In this document: one piece after another, positions 1-8,786 of the stretch | Layout: every line of letters begins with the position of its first letter | Numbering within the stretch: the stretch's first letter is position 1 | Source of the DNA: Mycolicibacter nonchromogenicus | GTDB taxonomy: Bacteria > Actinomycetota > Actinomycetes > Mycobacteriales > Mycobacteriaceae | DNA length: 64,000 nucleotides | NCBI RefSeq assembly: GCF_002101775.1 | Contig: NZ_LQPI01000042.1 | Span: 1-64,000 of the forward strand | Direction of reading: 5' to 3' | Notes under the pieces: model-generated | What the model was told of the DNA's origin: nothing | The model's database searches: none | Seen by the model: the letters and a program-made list of their open reading frames with translations, nothing else | Made by a program: the position numbers and the translations under genes

Positions 1-237
1 CGGTCAGGAAACCGTCAACTCAACGCCGCCCTGCACCGCATCGCCATCACCCAACTGCGCATCCCCGACAGTGCCGGGCAACGCTACTACCGGCGCCGCC
101 TCGCCGACGGCAAGACCACCAAAGAAGCCCTACGCGCCCTCAAACGCCACCTCGCCCGCACCGTCTACCACCGCCTCCACACCGACGAAGCAGCCCGAAC
201 CACCCCACCAACCAACGACCTCCACACCGCCGCTTGA
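1..237 (+). CDS. IS110-family transposase, C-terminal part (cut by window edge)
   Basis: Open from the first base and ends in TGA at 235-237, giving 78 residues. The segment SGNRQLNAALHRIA, then GQRYYRRRLADGKT and the KEALRALKRHLART tail, is the typical end of the transposase_20 domain of IS110/IS1547-like elements, which use a DEDD N-terminal catalytic domain. That domain lies outside the window, so intactness cannot be judged. The gene ends 41 bases from the 3' end of fpg, so the element sits just downstream of the fpg-rnc operon. TTGACATAGGAGC overlapping and following the stop codon may be the element's end. Confidence 0.8.
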   Translation, partial: RSGNRQLNAALHRIAITQLRIPDSAGQRYYRRRLADGKTTKEALRALKRHLARTVYHRLHTDEAARTTPPTNDLHTAA

Positions 238-278
238 CATAGGAGCAATGCCCGCTCGCCGAAAGAGGGGGACGGCGG

Positions 279-1124
279 TCAGCGTTGGCAGTTCGGGCAG
301 AAGTACGACGATCGGTTCATGAACTTCACCCGCCGGATCGGCGTTCCGCAACGCCGGCACGGCTGATCTTCACGGCCATAGGCGTCCAATGACCGGCTGA
401 AGTAACCGGATTCACCGTTGACGTTGACATACAGCGAGTCGAACGAGGTGCCCCCGGCTGCCAGGGCGTCGTTCATCACCTCCGCTGCGGCAGCCAGCAA
501 GGCCCGCAGCCGGGGCCGCGACAGCCGGTCGGCCGTTCGGGTTCCTCGAATTCCCGCCCGCCACAGTGCTTCGTCGGCATAGATGTTTCCGATTCCCGAC
601 ACCACAGTCTGGTCGAGCAGCTGGCGTTTGATCTCGGAGTGCTTGCGGCGCAGCACTTCGACCACAGATTCGGCATCGAAGCGCGGGTCGAGCGGGTCGC
701 GGGCGAGATGGGCGACCGGCACCGGCAGCATGCTCCCGTCCACGGCGACCAGATCGGTGAGCTGCCACCCCCCGAAGGTCCGCTGGTCGACGAAGCTGAC
801 CTTCATGCCGTCGTCGAGCACGGCGGCGATCCGCAGGTGCCTGGTGTCGGGCAACTCGCCGAGCAGCATCTGACCACTCATGCCCAGGTGCACCACCAGC
901 GCCGCGTCGGCGGCGACTCCGCTCAGCAGCAGCCACAGGTACTTGCCCCGCCGGTCGGTGCCCGTGATCTGCGCGCCCAGCAGCCGGCCGGTCAGATCGG
1001 CGGGACCGGCCTCATGCCGGCGCACCGCCCGTGGATGGTGTACCCGCACCGCGGTGATCGTGCGCCCGACCAAGTGCTCATTGAGACCACGCCGAACCAC
1101 CTCGACTTCGGGAAGTTCCGGCAT
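279..1124 (-). CDS. mutM: formamidopyrimidine-DNA glycosylase (Fpg/MutM)
   Basis: Bifunctional base-excision glycosylase and AP lyase that removes 8-oxoguanine and ring-opened purines. The 281-residue product begins MPELPEVE, so Pro2 (Schiff-base nucleophile) and Glu3 are in place. The conserved lysine lies in RRGKYLW near residue 58. The C-terminus has the zinc finger CRRCGTPI...CPNCQR. The open frame extends 80 codons further upstream, but only the internal ATG gives the invariant PELPE N-terminus. It starts 2 bases after the rnc stop, so it is the downstream gene of the DUF177-rnc-mutM operon (Rv2926c-Rv2924c order). Confidence 0.97.
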   Translation of the reverse strand: MPELPEVEVVRRGLNEHLVGRTITAVRVHHPRAVRRHEAGPADLTGRLLGAQITGTDRRGKYLWLLLSGVAADAALVVHLGMSGQMLLGELPDTRHLRIAAVLDDGMKVSFVDQRTFGGWQLTDLVAVDGSMLPVPVAHLARDPLDPRFDAESVVEVLRRKHSEIKRQLLDQTVVSGIGNIYADEALWRAGIRGTRTADRLSRPRLRALLAAAAEVMNDALAAGGTSFDSLYVNVNGESGYFSRSLDAYGREDQPCRRCGTPIRRVKFMNRSSYFCPNCQR

Positions 1125-1126
1125 TC

Positions 1127-1846
1127 TCAGGCCTGCGATGCGTCTTTCACCGCAGCCGACGCGTCCAAGGCCTGCCAGGCCGCCGCGGCGGCCTTCTGCT
1201 CGGCTTCTTTCTTGGTCCGGCCGACGCCGGTGCCGTATGCGGTGTCGGAGACGACGGCCGTCGCGGTGAACTCGCGGTCGTGGTCGGGTCCGGTGGAGGT
1301 GACCCGATAAGACGGCACACCCAGTCCTCGGGCGGCCGTCAGTTCCTGAAGACTGGTCTTCCAATCCAGTCCGGCGCCCAGAGTGGCCGCAGTGTCGAGC
1401 AGCGGACCGAACAGGCGCAGAATCACCTCGCGCGCGGTGTCGATTCCGTGCTGGAGATAGATCGCCCCCAGCAATGACTCCATCCCGTCGGCCAGGATGC
1501 TGGATTTGTCTGCGCCGCCGGTGTTTTCCTCACCCCGGCCGAGCAACAGGTGGGCCCCCAGACCATCCTCGGTCAGGCCCCGCGCCACATCGGCCAGGGC
1601 GGACGTGTTGACCACGCTGGCCCGCAGCTTGGCCAGATCTCCTTCGGGCCGGTCCGGGTGGCGGTGAAACAGCTCGTCGGTGATGGTCAGTCCGAGTACG
1701 GCATCACCCAGGAACTCCAGGCGCTCGTTGGTGGGCAGGCCACCGTGCTCATAGGCGTAACTGCGATGGGTGACGGCCAGCGTGAGCAGGTCGTCGTCGA
1801 GGTCCACGCCGAGTGCGTCCAGCACGGCTTGCCGGGGTCGGCTCAC
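1127..1846 (-). CDS. rnc: ribonuclease III
   Basis: Double-strand-specific endoribonuclease for rRNA precursor and structured RNA processing. It has 239 residues, usual for the family. The N-terminal catalytic domain carries the signature [14 protein letters not shown] (about residues 40-53) with the metal-binding acidic residues, and a second acidic site lies around [12 protein letters not shown]. The C-terminal third (about 155-230) is a dsRNA-binding domain ending [13 protein letters not shown]. The start overlaps the upstream DUF177 gene by 4 bases (ATGA), implying translational coupling. Confidence 0.97.
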   Translation of the reverse strand: MSRPRQAVLDALGVDLDDDLLTLAVTHRSYAYEHGGLPTNERLEFLGDAVLGLTITDELFHRHPDRPEGDLAKLRASVVNTSALADVARGLTEDGLGAHLLLGRGEENTGGADKSSILADGMESLLGAIYLQHGIDTAREVILRLFGPLLDTAATLGAGLDWKTSLQELTAARGLGVPSYRVTSTGPDHDREFTATAVVSDTAYGTGVGRTKKEAEQKAAAAAWQALDASAAVKDASQA

Positions 1847-2451
1847 CGCTCACCGTCTCCGCTCGGTGCGGAGTCTTCCTGCGGTTCCAGCATTCCCGCC
1901 AGTTTCGCCCAGCGCGGATCGATTTTGTCGTGGTGGTGGCCGGGCTCGGCGGTGGCCAGCACCTCCCCGCAGTCCGGGCACAGTCCCGGGCAGTCGGGAG
2001 TGCACAGCGGGGACAACGGCAGTGCCAGGCCGACCGCGTCGACGATGGCCTGCTCCAGATCCACCGCGTCGTCGACGACGCGGCCCATCTCGTCCTCGTC
2101 AGTGGTGGCGTCGGTGGTGCTGTCCGGGTAGGCGAACAACTCAGTCAACTCGACTTCGATCTCGCCGGTCAGCGGTTGCAGGCAACGCGCGCATTCGCCC
2201 GCGGTGGACGCCGAGACCACCCCGGTGACCAGAACGCCCTCGGAGACCGACTCCACTCGCAGATCCAGCTCGACTGCGCCGTCTGCTGGAATCGCCACCA
2301 GATCCAGCCCGATGCGGGTCGGGCTGATCCGCTGCTCGTGCAGCGGCATCAACGCGCCGGGGCGCCGCCCCAACCGGGAGACGTTGACCACGAACGGCGC
2401 AGGCAGCTGCCGTCGCGTTGCGTTGATACCTGCGCCGGTGTGCCTCGCCAT
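1843..2451 (-). CDS. DUF177/YceD family protein
   Basis: A 202-residue homologue of Rv2926c. The central part has [22 protein letters not shown], and further on [16 protein letters not shown], a pair of cysteine clusters typical of the YceD/DUF177 family (E. coli YceD lies next to rpmF and is linked to 23S rRNA metabolism). The exact biochemical role in mycobacteria is not known. It is the first gene of the rnc-mutM operon and overlaps rnc by 4 bases. The C-terminus is acidic and probably flexible. rpmF, the common neighbour in other bacteria, is not present. Confidence 0.85.
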   Translation of the reverse strand: MARHTGAGINATRRQLPAPFVVNVSRLGRRPGALMPLHEQRISPTRIGLDLVAIPADGAVELDLRVESVSEGVLVTGVVSASTAGECARCLQPLTGEIEVELTELFAYPDSTTDATTDEDEMGRVVDDAVDLEQAIVDAVGLALPLSPLCTPDCPGLCPDCGEVLATAEPGHHHDKIDPRWAKLAGMLEPQEDSAPSGDGER

Positions 2452-2490
2452 GCCGCGATTCTACGCAGCGCGCTACGGGGCGTTCCCGGG

Positions 2491-3228
2491 TCAGCGAGTC
2501 GCGTAGTCGTGGGTGCCCGCGGCGGTACGCAGCTGGTGCCGACCACGGTTGATCGAGCGCAGCGTGCCGTTGAGGAAGTCCTCGAACTCAGCCAGCTTGG
2601 CGTCGACGTAGATGTCGCATTCGCCGCGCATCCGGTCGGCCTCGGCGTGTGCCGAATCGATCAGCCGGGTGGATTCGGCGCGGGCCGCGGTCACGACCTC
2701 GTTCTGCGAGACCAGCCGCTGCTGCTCCTTGATGCCCTCCTGCACGGCCTTCTCGTAGGCGGCGTTGCCGCTCTCGACCAGCCGGTCGCATTCGGCCTGG
2801 GCGCGGCTGGTGGCGGTCTCGAACTCACGCTTGGCGGTGGCGCTCAGCCGCGCCGCTTCCTCGCGGGCTTCGGCGAGCATTCGCTCGCTGTGTCCGCGGG
2901 CCTCGGCCACCATCCGGTCAGCCTGGCCCTTGGCGTCGGCCAGCAACCGGTCGGCCTCCGCGCGAGCATGGCTGACCAGCGAGTCTGCTTCGGCGGTGGC
3001 CGAGCTGACCATCGACTCCGCGTGCTCCTTGGCCTCGTTGAGGACCGAGTCGCGGGCGTCCAGGACGTCTTGGGCGTCGTCCAGCTCGCCGGGGATGGCG
3101 TCACGGATGTCGTCGATCAGTTCCAGGACGTCACCACGAGGGACCACGCAGCCTGCCGTCATCGGCACGCCACGGGCCTCTTCGACAATGGAGCCCAGTT
3201 CGTCAAGGGCTTCGAACACTCGGTACAC
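2491..3228 (-). CDS. sepIVA: DivIVA-like septation protein SepIVA
   Basis: A 245-residue protein homologous to Rv2927c, a coiled-coil factor needed for septation and growth control in mycobacteria. The start is GTG (MYRVFEALDELGSIVEEA). From about residue 50 to 200 it is a long Ala/Glu/Arg-rich heptad region (HAESMVSSATAEADSLVSHA, then ARAEADRLLADAKGQADRM) predicted to form an extended coiled coil. It has no membrane segment. It lies 39 bases upstream of the DUF177 gene and is divergent from purU. In M. tuberculosis the PDIM locus separates these two genes. Confidence 0.92.
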   Translation of the reverse strand: MYRVFEALDELGSIVEEARGVPMTAGCVVPRGDVLELIDDIRDAIPGELDDAQDVLDARDSVLNEAKEHAESMVSSATAEADSLVSHARAEADRLLADAKGQADRMVAEARGHSERMLAEAREEAARLSATAKREFETATSRAQAECDRLVESGNAAYEKAVQEGIKEQQRLVSQNEVVTAARAESTRLIDSAHAEADRMRGECDIYVDAKLAEFEDFLNGTLRSINRGRHQLRTAAGTHDYATR

Positions 3229-3372
3229 GGCAGCACCCTCCAGGCATAGTTGTTGTTACTAGTGTGCCCCGTGTTACGCGTGTGACTGTGTTAAGTCGCC
3301 CGGTGTGTCGGATTCTCGTTCACTCCCCCGGTAGCCTGGCCCGTTGAAGTCGAAGATCGGCGAAGGGCGGCC

Positions 3373-4305
3373 ATGACACACAGTGCTGGGGGCCACGGGG
3401 GCACCGCGACGTCCGGGCAGGGCTATCCACAACAGTCCGGGACGCAGGCGAGCACCGATATCGGCCGACTGCTGCTGAGCTGTCGCGACAGTCACGGCAT
3501 CATCGCCGCGGTCAGCGCCTTTCTGGCCGAGGCCGGAGCGAACATCATCTCGCTGGATCAGCACTCGACCGCTCCCGAAGACGGGACCTTCGTGCAGCGG
3601 GCGATCTTTCACCTGCCCGGGCTGACGGCGGCCCTGGACGGACTCCAAGAGCGCTTCGGCGCCACGGTCGCCCAGCGGTTCGCGATGGACTACCGGTTCA
3701 CCGCTGCGGCCAAGCCCAAGCGAGTGGCGATCATGGCGTCCAAGACCGACCATTGCCTGCTGGACCTGTTGTGGCGCAACCGCCGCGGCGAGCTGGAGAT
3801 GAATGTGGTGATGGTGATCTCCAATCACCCGGATCTGGCCGAGCAGGTGCGCCCGTTCGGGGTGCCGTTCTTCCACATCCCGGCAACCCGCGACATTCGC
3901 GCCGAGGCCGAGCAGCGTCAGCTGCAGTTGCTCTGCGGCAACGTGGATCTGGTGGTGCTGGCCCGCTACATGCAGATCATCACCGGCGATTTCATCGACG
4001 CGGTGGGCTGCCCGTTGATCAACATCCACCACTCCTTCCTGCCGGCGTTCATCGGCGCAGCGCCCTATCAGCGAGCGCGCGAACGCGGCGTGAAACTGAT
4101 CGGCGCCACCGCGCACTACGTCACCGAGGTGCTCGACGAGGGTCCGATCATCGAACAGGATGTGGTGCGGGTGGACCACACCCACAGCGTCACCGATCTG
4201 GTGCGCTTGGGCGCCGATGTGGAGCGGGCAGTGTTGTCTCGGGCGGTGCAGTGGCACTGCCAGGACCGAGTGCTTCGGGTAGGCAACGAGACGGTGGTGC
4301 TCTAA
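3373..4305 (+). CDS. purU: formyltetrahydrofolate deformylase
   Basis: Hydrolyses 10-formyl-THF to THF and formate, balancing one-carbon pools and feeding formate to PurT-type purine synthesis. In the 310-residue product an N-terminal ACT domain (about residues 30-105, starting LLLSCRDSHGIIAAVSAFLAE) precedes the formyltransferase-like catalytic domain. The latter has the typical INIHHSFLPAFIGAAPY segment, GATAHYVTEVLDEGPIIEQD and a conserved aspartate. The first 30 residues are Gly/Ser-rich. It corresponds to Rv2964. Confidence 0.96.
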   Translation: MTHSAGGHGGTATSGQGYPQQSGTQASTDIGRLLLSCRDSHGIIAAVSAFLAEAGANIISLDQHSTAPEDGTFVQRAIFHLPGLTAALDGLQERFGATVAQRFAMDYRFTAAAKPKRVAIMASKTDHCLLDLLWRNRRGELEMNVVMVISNHPDLAEQVRPFGVPFFHIPATRDIRAEAEQRQLQLLCGNVDLVVLARYMQIITGDFIDAVGCPLINIHHSFLPAFIGAAPYQRARERGVKLIGATAHYVTEVLDEGPIIEQDVVRVDHTHSVTDLVRLGADVERAVLSRAVQWHCQDRVLRVGNETVVL

Positions 4306-4345
4306 GCGACTCCGCGGGTGACCTCTGTCAAGTACGGTGTTGCCC

Positions 4346-4900
4346 ATGGCCGTCCAGGACTTGTTTTCGCACGTGCCGACGACCACCGCCGAGGCGTGTG
4401 AGGTCTTCGACGCCGCCGACCCGGTCGACCCCGATTTCATGATCGGCACCTGGCATGGATCCGAGCTGCCGACCGGTCACCCGCTCGACGGCCTGTTGGC
4501 GGCCAGCGGTTGGTGGGGCAAGCAGTTCGTGGATGCCGAGACGGTCCATCCGCTGTTGTTCCCCACCCGGGACGGGTCTGCACTGTGGGCGTTCAACCCG
4601 GTGCTGGCGTTCAGCGTGCTCGGGCTCGCCACCAAGGTGCCGGCTCTGAAGAACCGCGCATTCGGCGGGTCGATCGCCGTGCTGCAGCCACTGGTGCGCA
4701 CCCGTTCGCCCCGGGCTCGGCTGCGCACCACACGGTTCCGCGGTGTCGACAGCGCCACGATGGTCTATGACCAGGCCCCGGTCAACGATGTCTTCCGGCG
4801 CCTGTCCGATGACGCGGTGATCGGCGCAATGGACCTGCGGGGCTCGTCTTCTCCGTACTTCTTCGTGTTGTGCCGGGACGACTCGCTGAAATTGGCCTGA
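4346..4900 (+). CDS. GXWXG / DUF4334 domain protein
   Basis: A 184-residue protein whose N-terminal half holds GTWHGSELPTGHPLDGLL and GWWGKQF, the pattern of the GXWXG domain, followed by a DUF4334 region (TTRFRGVDSATMVYDQAPVNDVF and a C-terminal YFFVLCRD). The pair is widespread in mycobacteria and has no established function. ATG at 4346 was chosen over a GTG three codons upstream, because the ATG gives the usual family N-terminus. It lies 40 bases after purU and 75 bases before a TetR gene on the same strand, so the three may be co-transcribed. Confidence 0.75.
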   Translation: MAVQDLFSHVPTTTAEACEVFDAADPVDPDFMIGTWHGSELPTGHPLDGLLAASGWWGKQFVDAETVHPLLFPTRDGSALWAFNPVLAFSVLGLATKVPALKNRAFGGSIAVLQPLVRTRSPRARLRTTRFRGVDSATMVYDQAPVNDVFRRLSDDAVIGAMDLRGSSSPYFFVLCRDDSLKLA

Positions 4901-4975
4901 CCGCCGTCGATTTCACCGGCCGCGTGCCACGTATAGCCCTTAGATCGCCGGCCCTCCCGTGGTAAGCAATACGGT

Positions 4976-5629
4976 GTGCAGACCAAGCGACGAGGACGTC
5001 CGCGACTGGTGGCCTCCAGCAGGCCGGGCAGCAGTGCCCGCGAGGAAATCCTCGACGCCGCGGCGGAACTGTTCACCACCGTCGGCTACGCCGCCACCTC
5101 GACGCGGCGCATCGCCGAGAGCGTCGGGATCCGGCAGGCCTCGCTGTATCACCACTTTGCCGCCAAGGACGACATCCTCGACGCCCTGCTGGCCGGGACC
5201 GTCGACTCCTCCCTGCAGCTGGCCGCCGAGCTGCTGGCCGAGGGCGGACCAAGCGCTTTCCGGTTACACACGCTCGTGGTCGCCGATACCGCTCAATTGT
5301 GCGGCGGTGCCTGGAATCTGGGCACCCTGTATCTGCTGCCGGAACTTCGGCTCGAGCGCTTCGCCGCATTCCGGGCCCGCCGCGGTGAGTTGCGCAGCCA
5401 CTACCAAGAGCTGTCGCGCGCGGTGATCGCCGACCATGACGGCCCCGCAGACGCCGAAGACCTGCCGTTTCGGTTGGCGGAGGCGGTGATCAACCACCGC
5501 TCCGACGACGGCTCCTGCCCGCCGGATTATCCGTGGACCATTGCCGAAGCGGCACTACGCGTTCTGGGCTACACCGGTGACTTCACCGCCATCCGCAAGA
5601 GCACCGAGGGACGGCTCGGGTCGGCCTGA
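4976..5629 (+). CDS. TetR-family transcriptional regulator
   Basis: A 217-residue regulator with an N-terminal helix-turn-helix: AREEILDAAAELFTTVGYAATSTRRIAE, then SVGIRQASLYHHFAAKDDIL, at about residues 22-70. This is a textbook TetR DNA-binding domain with a basic tail in front (QTKRRGRPR). The C-terminal ligand domain shows no family signature I can name. The start is GTG. No target can be assigned; the DUF4334 gene just upstream on the same strand is the nearest candidate partner. Confidence 0.85.
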   Translation: MQTKRRGRPRLVASSRPGSSAREEILDAAAELFTTVGYAATSTRRIAESVGIRQASLYHHFAAKDDILDALLAGTVDSSLQLAAELLAEGGPSAFRLHTLVVADTAQLCGGAWNLGTLYLLPELRLERFAAFRARRGELRSHYQELSRAVIADHDGPADAEDLPFRLAEAVINHRSDDGSCPPDYPWTIAEAALRVLGYTGDFTAIRKSTEGRLGSA

Positions 5630-6041
5630 CGGCGCCGGCACCTTTGTCGTGTTCCGCCGTGTTCGAGAACCGAGGCTCCAATTCGTGTCCGCTCCTCCTG
5701 CCATGCTGTGGTTTATGACCTCGATCGCACGGTGGCCGTTGCCGGGGTGCGGAATCGGGGCATCGGCAACCACGTCGAGTTGATGTCGGTGGGCGACCTA
5801 TTGGTGGCGGCGCAGTTCGTCATTGGCGGTACTGGCAAGCGCATCCCAGTCGTGGTGGACGGTGCGAGAGCGCCGCGGTCGCTGGAGCAGACGCTGGCCG
5901 CGTGGCGGGTTACAAGTTCAGTGGACGACGGCAGCTGGGTGTAGGCGTTCCTGGACGACGCGAACGGTGGCAGTGTCCCACGCCGGTGATGCGCCGTTGG
6001 CGACGCAGCTTGCGTCGGCGGACCGGCAAGGTGCTGTTCGC
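5630..6041 (+). other. 412-bp stretch without a convincing gene
   Basis: Only short frames exist here. The longest, 5708-5944 (78 residues, containing VDGARAPRSLEQTLAAWRV), has no domain I recognise and no clear ribosome binding site. After its stop the same frame continues with plausible coding-like residues, so it could be a decayed gene fragment. It lies at the junction between the TetR gene and the converging repeat-GIY-YIG gene, a typical place for remnant DNA in an accessory segment. Confidence 0.35.
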
Positions 6042-7427
6042 CTAGGACTCCAACACCTCAGAGTGCAGCAGCATGTCCACGAGTGCCTTGATCTCGGTCG
6101 GGTTCGTCATAAACCACTCTGCACCTGGACCATCGATCTTGCGGCCTCGCAGGTCGAGGACAGCGTGAACTGCGCGTTCCAAACGAAGGGCATTGGGGTG
6201 TTTGACGGAGAGCACCAGGCGGGGGTGTTCGGGGAGCGCGGTGCCCACTTGAGCGGAAATACGTGCCTCGGGTGTGAGACGGGTGAATCCAACTTTGTGG
6301 GGCCAATGGCTCTTGCCGGTGGCATCTGCCAGCTGCGCGTAAGTAGGTAGGTCGTAGACGTAGACGTAGTGAAGCTCGGCGGTGGATTCATCTTCAGGGG
6401 GATCCTCGCCGTCGCTGTGGATGTAGTCGGCTGCCGAATCTGGCGATGATTCCACTTCGGCTGCTGCGTGTTTATCGAAGGCGATGCGTATGCTCTCTCC
6501 GCTATCGGGAAACCGCCACAATCCGTACCCGCCTTCTACGGACTCGATTAAGCCGTCGCGACGGAGGTCGCTGAGTCCGGTTCGGACTGCATCCTTAGGT
6601 TCCATAAGTGGCGGAAGTCCACCGCGCGAAAGGTGGTACTGCATTACTCCGTCGATGATGGTGTTGCGTCTGACCATCTGGCCGCCGAACAACTGCATCG
6701 CCAGTCTGCCGGCAAGGCTCGGAGTGAGGGTGATGCCTGCATTTTCGTAATTTGTGTCGGCGCTCGGATCCGGCGTAACTCCTTGCGGCGGAGTTGCGTC
6801 GAGCGGGACCGGCTGGCCGATCCCATCGGCTGCGAAACGCCACATTCCGAAACCGCCCTCTACGGACTCGACGAGGCCGTCTCGGGCCAGGAGTTTCAAA
6901 CCTTGTTTACAGACAGTGAGCGGGTCCATCGTTGGGCCAATGCCCCCACGCGAAAGATGATGCTCCATAACCGTGTCCGCGATGGTCTTGCGTTTGACCA
7001 TTTGCCCGTCGAAAAGCATCTCTGCCAGCTTCGCGAACAGTCTCGGTGTGAGGGCGATGCCTGCGTACTCGTAGGCCGCTCCTGTTGCGGGTACCGGGTC
7101 CAGTGTGTTTGGAGCAATCGCGGGAGCGGATTGGGGCGAATGGGGCGCGGTTTGGATGGTTTGAGCGCCGCCAATCCTCCACATCCCAAAGCCGCCGTCG
7201 ACACTCTCGACTTGGCCGCTCTTGTTCAGTTGATTTAAGGCTCTCTTAGCGATCCTGTCGAGGGGCTGGACCCCTTCCGCACCACCGTTGCTCAGGTGGT
7301 ACTGGTTCACGGCGGCCGCTAGATCATTGCGTCGAATCAATTCGCCGGGACACAGTTGGACAGCTAGGCGTGCGAACAGTCCTGGACTGAGTGGCACCCT
7401 TGCGTATCGGTAGACCTCCCCGGCCAT
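6042..7427 (-). CDS. three-module repeat protein with C-terminal GIY-YIG-like (T5orf172/MUG113-type) nuclease domain
   Basis: A 461-residue protein I cannot match to a named family as a whole. Three copies of an ~80-residue module lie at about 5-85, 118-198 and 226-306. Each has the pattern Y-x-x-A-x-[IV]-x-L-[ST]-P, then a [KR][RK]-x-[DT] helix, [QE][YH]HLS-x-GG and a closing ES-V-[DE]-GG-[FY]-G-[ML]-W-R. The spacing and the wing-like GGFGMWR end suggest winged-helix modules (inference). Linkers are Pro/Ala-rich. Residues 353-450 (YVYVYDL, HKVGFTR, EARISAQ, LERAVHAVLDLRGRK, GAEWF) fit the T5orf172/MUG113 branch of the GIY-YIG nuclease superfamily. No signal peptide or membrane segment. The start ATG is only 44 bases from the end of an IS3 element, which may have displaced its promoter. 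Confidence 0.7.
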   Translation of the reverse strand: MAGEVYRYARVPLSPGLFARLAVQLCPGELIRRNDLAAAVNQYHLSNGGAEGVQPLDRIAKRALNQLNKSGQVESVDGGFGMWRIGGAQTIQTAPHSPQSAPAIAPNTLDPVPATGAAYEYAGIALTPRLFAKLAEMLFDGQMVKRKTIADTVMEHHLSRGGIGPTMDPLTVCKQGLKLLARDGLVESVEGGFGMWRFAADGIGQPVPLDATPPQGVTPDPSADTNYENAGITLTPSLAGRLAMQLFGGQMVRRNTIIDGVMQYHLSRGGLPPLMEPKDAVRTGLSDLRRDGLIESVEGGYGLWRFPDSGESIRIAFDKHAAAEVESSPDSAADYIHSDGEDPPEDESTAELHYVYVYDLPTYAQLADATGKSHWPHKVGFTRLTPEARISAQVGTALPEHPRLVLSVKHPNALRLERAVHAVLDLRGRKIDGPGAEWFMTNPTEIKALVDMLLHSEVLES

Positions 7428-7525
7428 GCATCAGAGCATAGACAGCACCTGCGACGGGTGTGTTGGCGTTCTGAATCGCCCTGGAAATGCCGGAGGCTCC
7501 TGACCTTGGAAACGAGGATGGAGTC

Positions 7526-7870
7526 ATGCCGAAGGAGCAGTCGCCGGGGAAGCCGACCACACGCCGCTACAGCCCGGAGGAGAAGGCCGCCGCGGTGCGG
7601 ATGGTCCGGACCCTGCGCACCGAGTTGGGCGCCGAGCAGGGCACGGTGGCGCGGGTGGCCCGCCAGCTGGGCTACGGCGTGGAGTCGGTGCGGTCCTGGG
7701 TGCGACAGGCCGACATCGACGAGGGCCTGGCCCCGGGAGTCTCGACCGCTGAATCACGCAGGGTCCGCGAGCTCGAGCAGGAGATTCGAGAACTCAAGCG
7801 TGCCAACGAGATCCTGAAACGAGCAGCCAGTTTCTTCGGGGCGGAGCTCGACCGCCAACACAAGAAATAG
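7526..7870 (+). CDS. IS3-family transposase OrfA
   Basis: A 114-residue helix-turn-helix protein: TRRYSPEEKAAAVRMV, ARVARQLGYGVESVRSWVRQ, then a leucine-zipper-like ELEQEIRELKRANEILKRA and FFGAELDRQHKK at the end. This is the usual OrfA that binds the element's inverted repeats. ATG at 7526 was chosen because homologues begin near this point; an upstream in-frame ATG at 7487 would start inside the left inverted repeat. The orfB frame is -1 relative to this gene, as needed for a programmed frameshift fusion. Confidence 0.9.
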   Translation: MPKEQSPGKPTTRRYSPEEKAAAVRMVRTLRTELGAEQGTVARVARQLGYGVESVRSWVRQADIDEGLAPGVSTAESRRVRELEQEIRELKRANEILKRAASFFGAELDRQHKK

Positions 7871-8786
7871 TCGCCTTCATCGACGCCCAGCGGGCGGAGT
7901 TCGGGGTCGAGCCCATCATCGCTGTCCTGCGCACCGCAGGGGTGTCGATGGCCCCGAGTACCTACTACGACACCAAGACCCGGGCGCCGTCGGCGCGGGC
8001 CCAACGTGACGCCGTCCTCACCCCGGTGCTGGTGTCGCTCTGGGAGGACAACTACAAGGTCTATGGGGCCCGCAAGCTGTGGAAAGCGGCACGTCGGGCC
8101 GGATATGACGTGGGCCGTGACCAGGTGGCCCGGCTGATGCGGGCGGCCGGCATCGAAGGCGCGCGACGCGGCAAACGGGTCAAGACCACCCGAGCCGACC
8201 CGGCCGCCGATCGGCATCCCGACCTGGTCAAGCGGAAGTTCACCGCGAGCGCGCCGAACGCGCTGTGGGTGACCGATCTGACGTTCGTGCCGACCTGGGC
8301 CGGGGTGGCCTACGTGTGCTTCCTGATCGATGCGTTCAGCAGGATGATCGTCGGGTGGCGGGTGGCCTCGCACATGCGCACCACCATGGTGCTCGATGCG
8401 ATCGAGATGGCTCGCTGGTCGCGGGGAACTCTGTTGTCGGGCTTGACATGTCACTCCGATGCCGGGCGCAGTTCACCTCGATTCGCTATGGTGAACCGCT
8501 CGCCGAGATCGGTGCGGTGCCCTCCATCGGGAGCATCGGGGACAGCTTCGACAACGCCCTGGCCGAGACGGTGAACGGCTATTACAAGGCCGAGTTGATC
8601 TACGGACCCGCCCGCAGCGGGCCGTGGAAGACCGTCGAGGACGTCGAGCTGGCCACCCTGGGCTGGGTGCACTGGCACAACACCACCCGCCTACACGGCT
8701 ACCTCGATGACCTACCGCCGGCCGAGTTCGAAGCCGCGTTCTACGATGCCCAACGGAGCGACCAACCCCTGGTCGAAATCCAATAG
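7870..8786 (+). pseudogene. IS3-family transposase OrfB (DDE integrase), frameshifted
   Basis: The first part, in the frame ending at 8574, has the HTH_21 region (FGVEPIIAVLRTAGVSMAPS, YKVYGARKLWKAARRAG) and the start of the rve integrase core (NALWVTDLTFVPTW, the first catalytic Asp). At GLTCHSDAG (about 8450-8466) the frame breaks. The rest (AQFTSIRYGEPLAEIGAVPS, DNALAETVNGYYKAELI with the catalytic Glu, then a C-terminus ending at 8786) is in the next frame. One extra base near 8465 would restore HSDAG-AQFTS, so this is a single-base deletion or a sequencing error. Its own start is not obvious, as expected if it is made by -1 frameshifting from OrfA. Confidence 0.88.

Noticed and set aside
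3274-4449. Long minus-strand open frame opposite purU
   Set aside because: It is the antisense shadow of purU and the DUF4334 gene. Its residues show no domain, and it would cover two well-supported genes.
5708-5944. 78-residue open frame as a real gene
   Set aside because: No ribosome site, no recognisable domain and no supporting neighbour. Mentioned only as possible remnant DNA.
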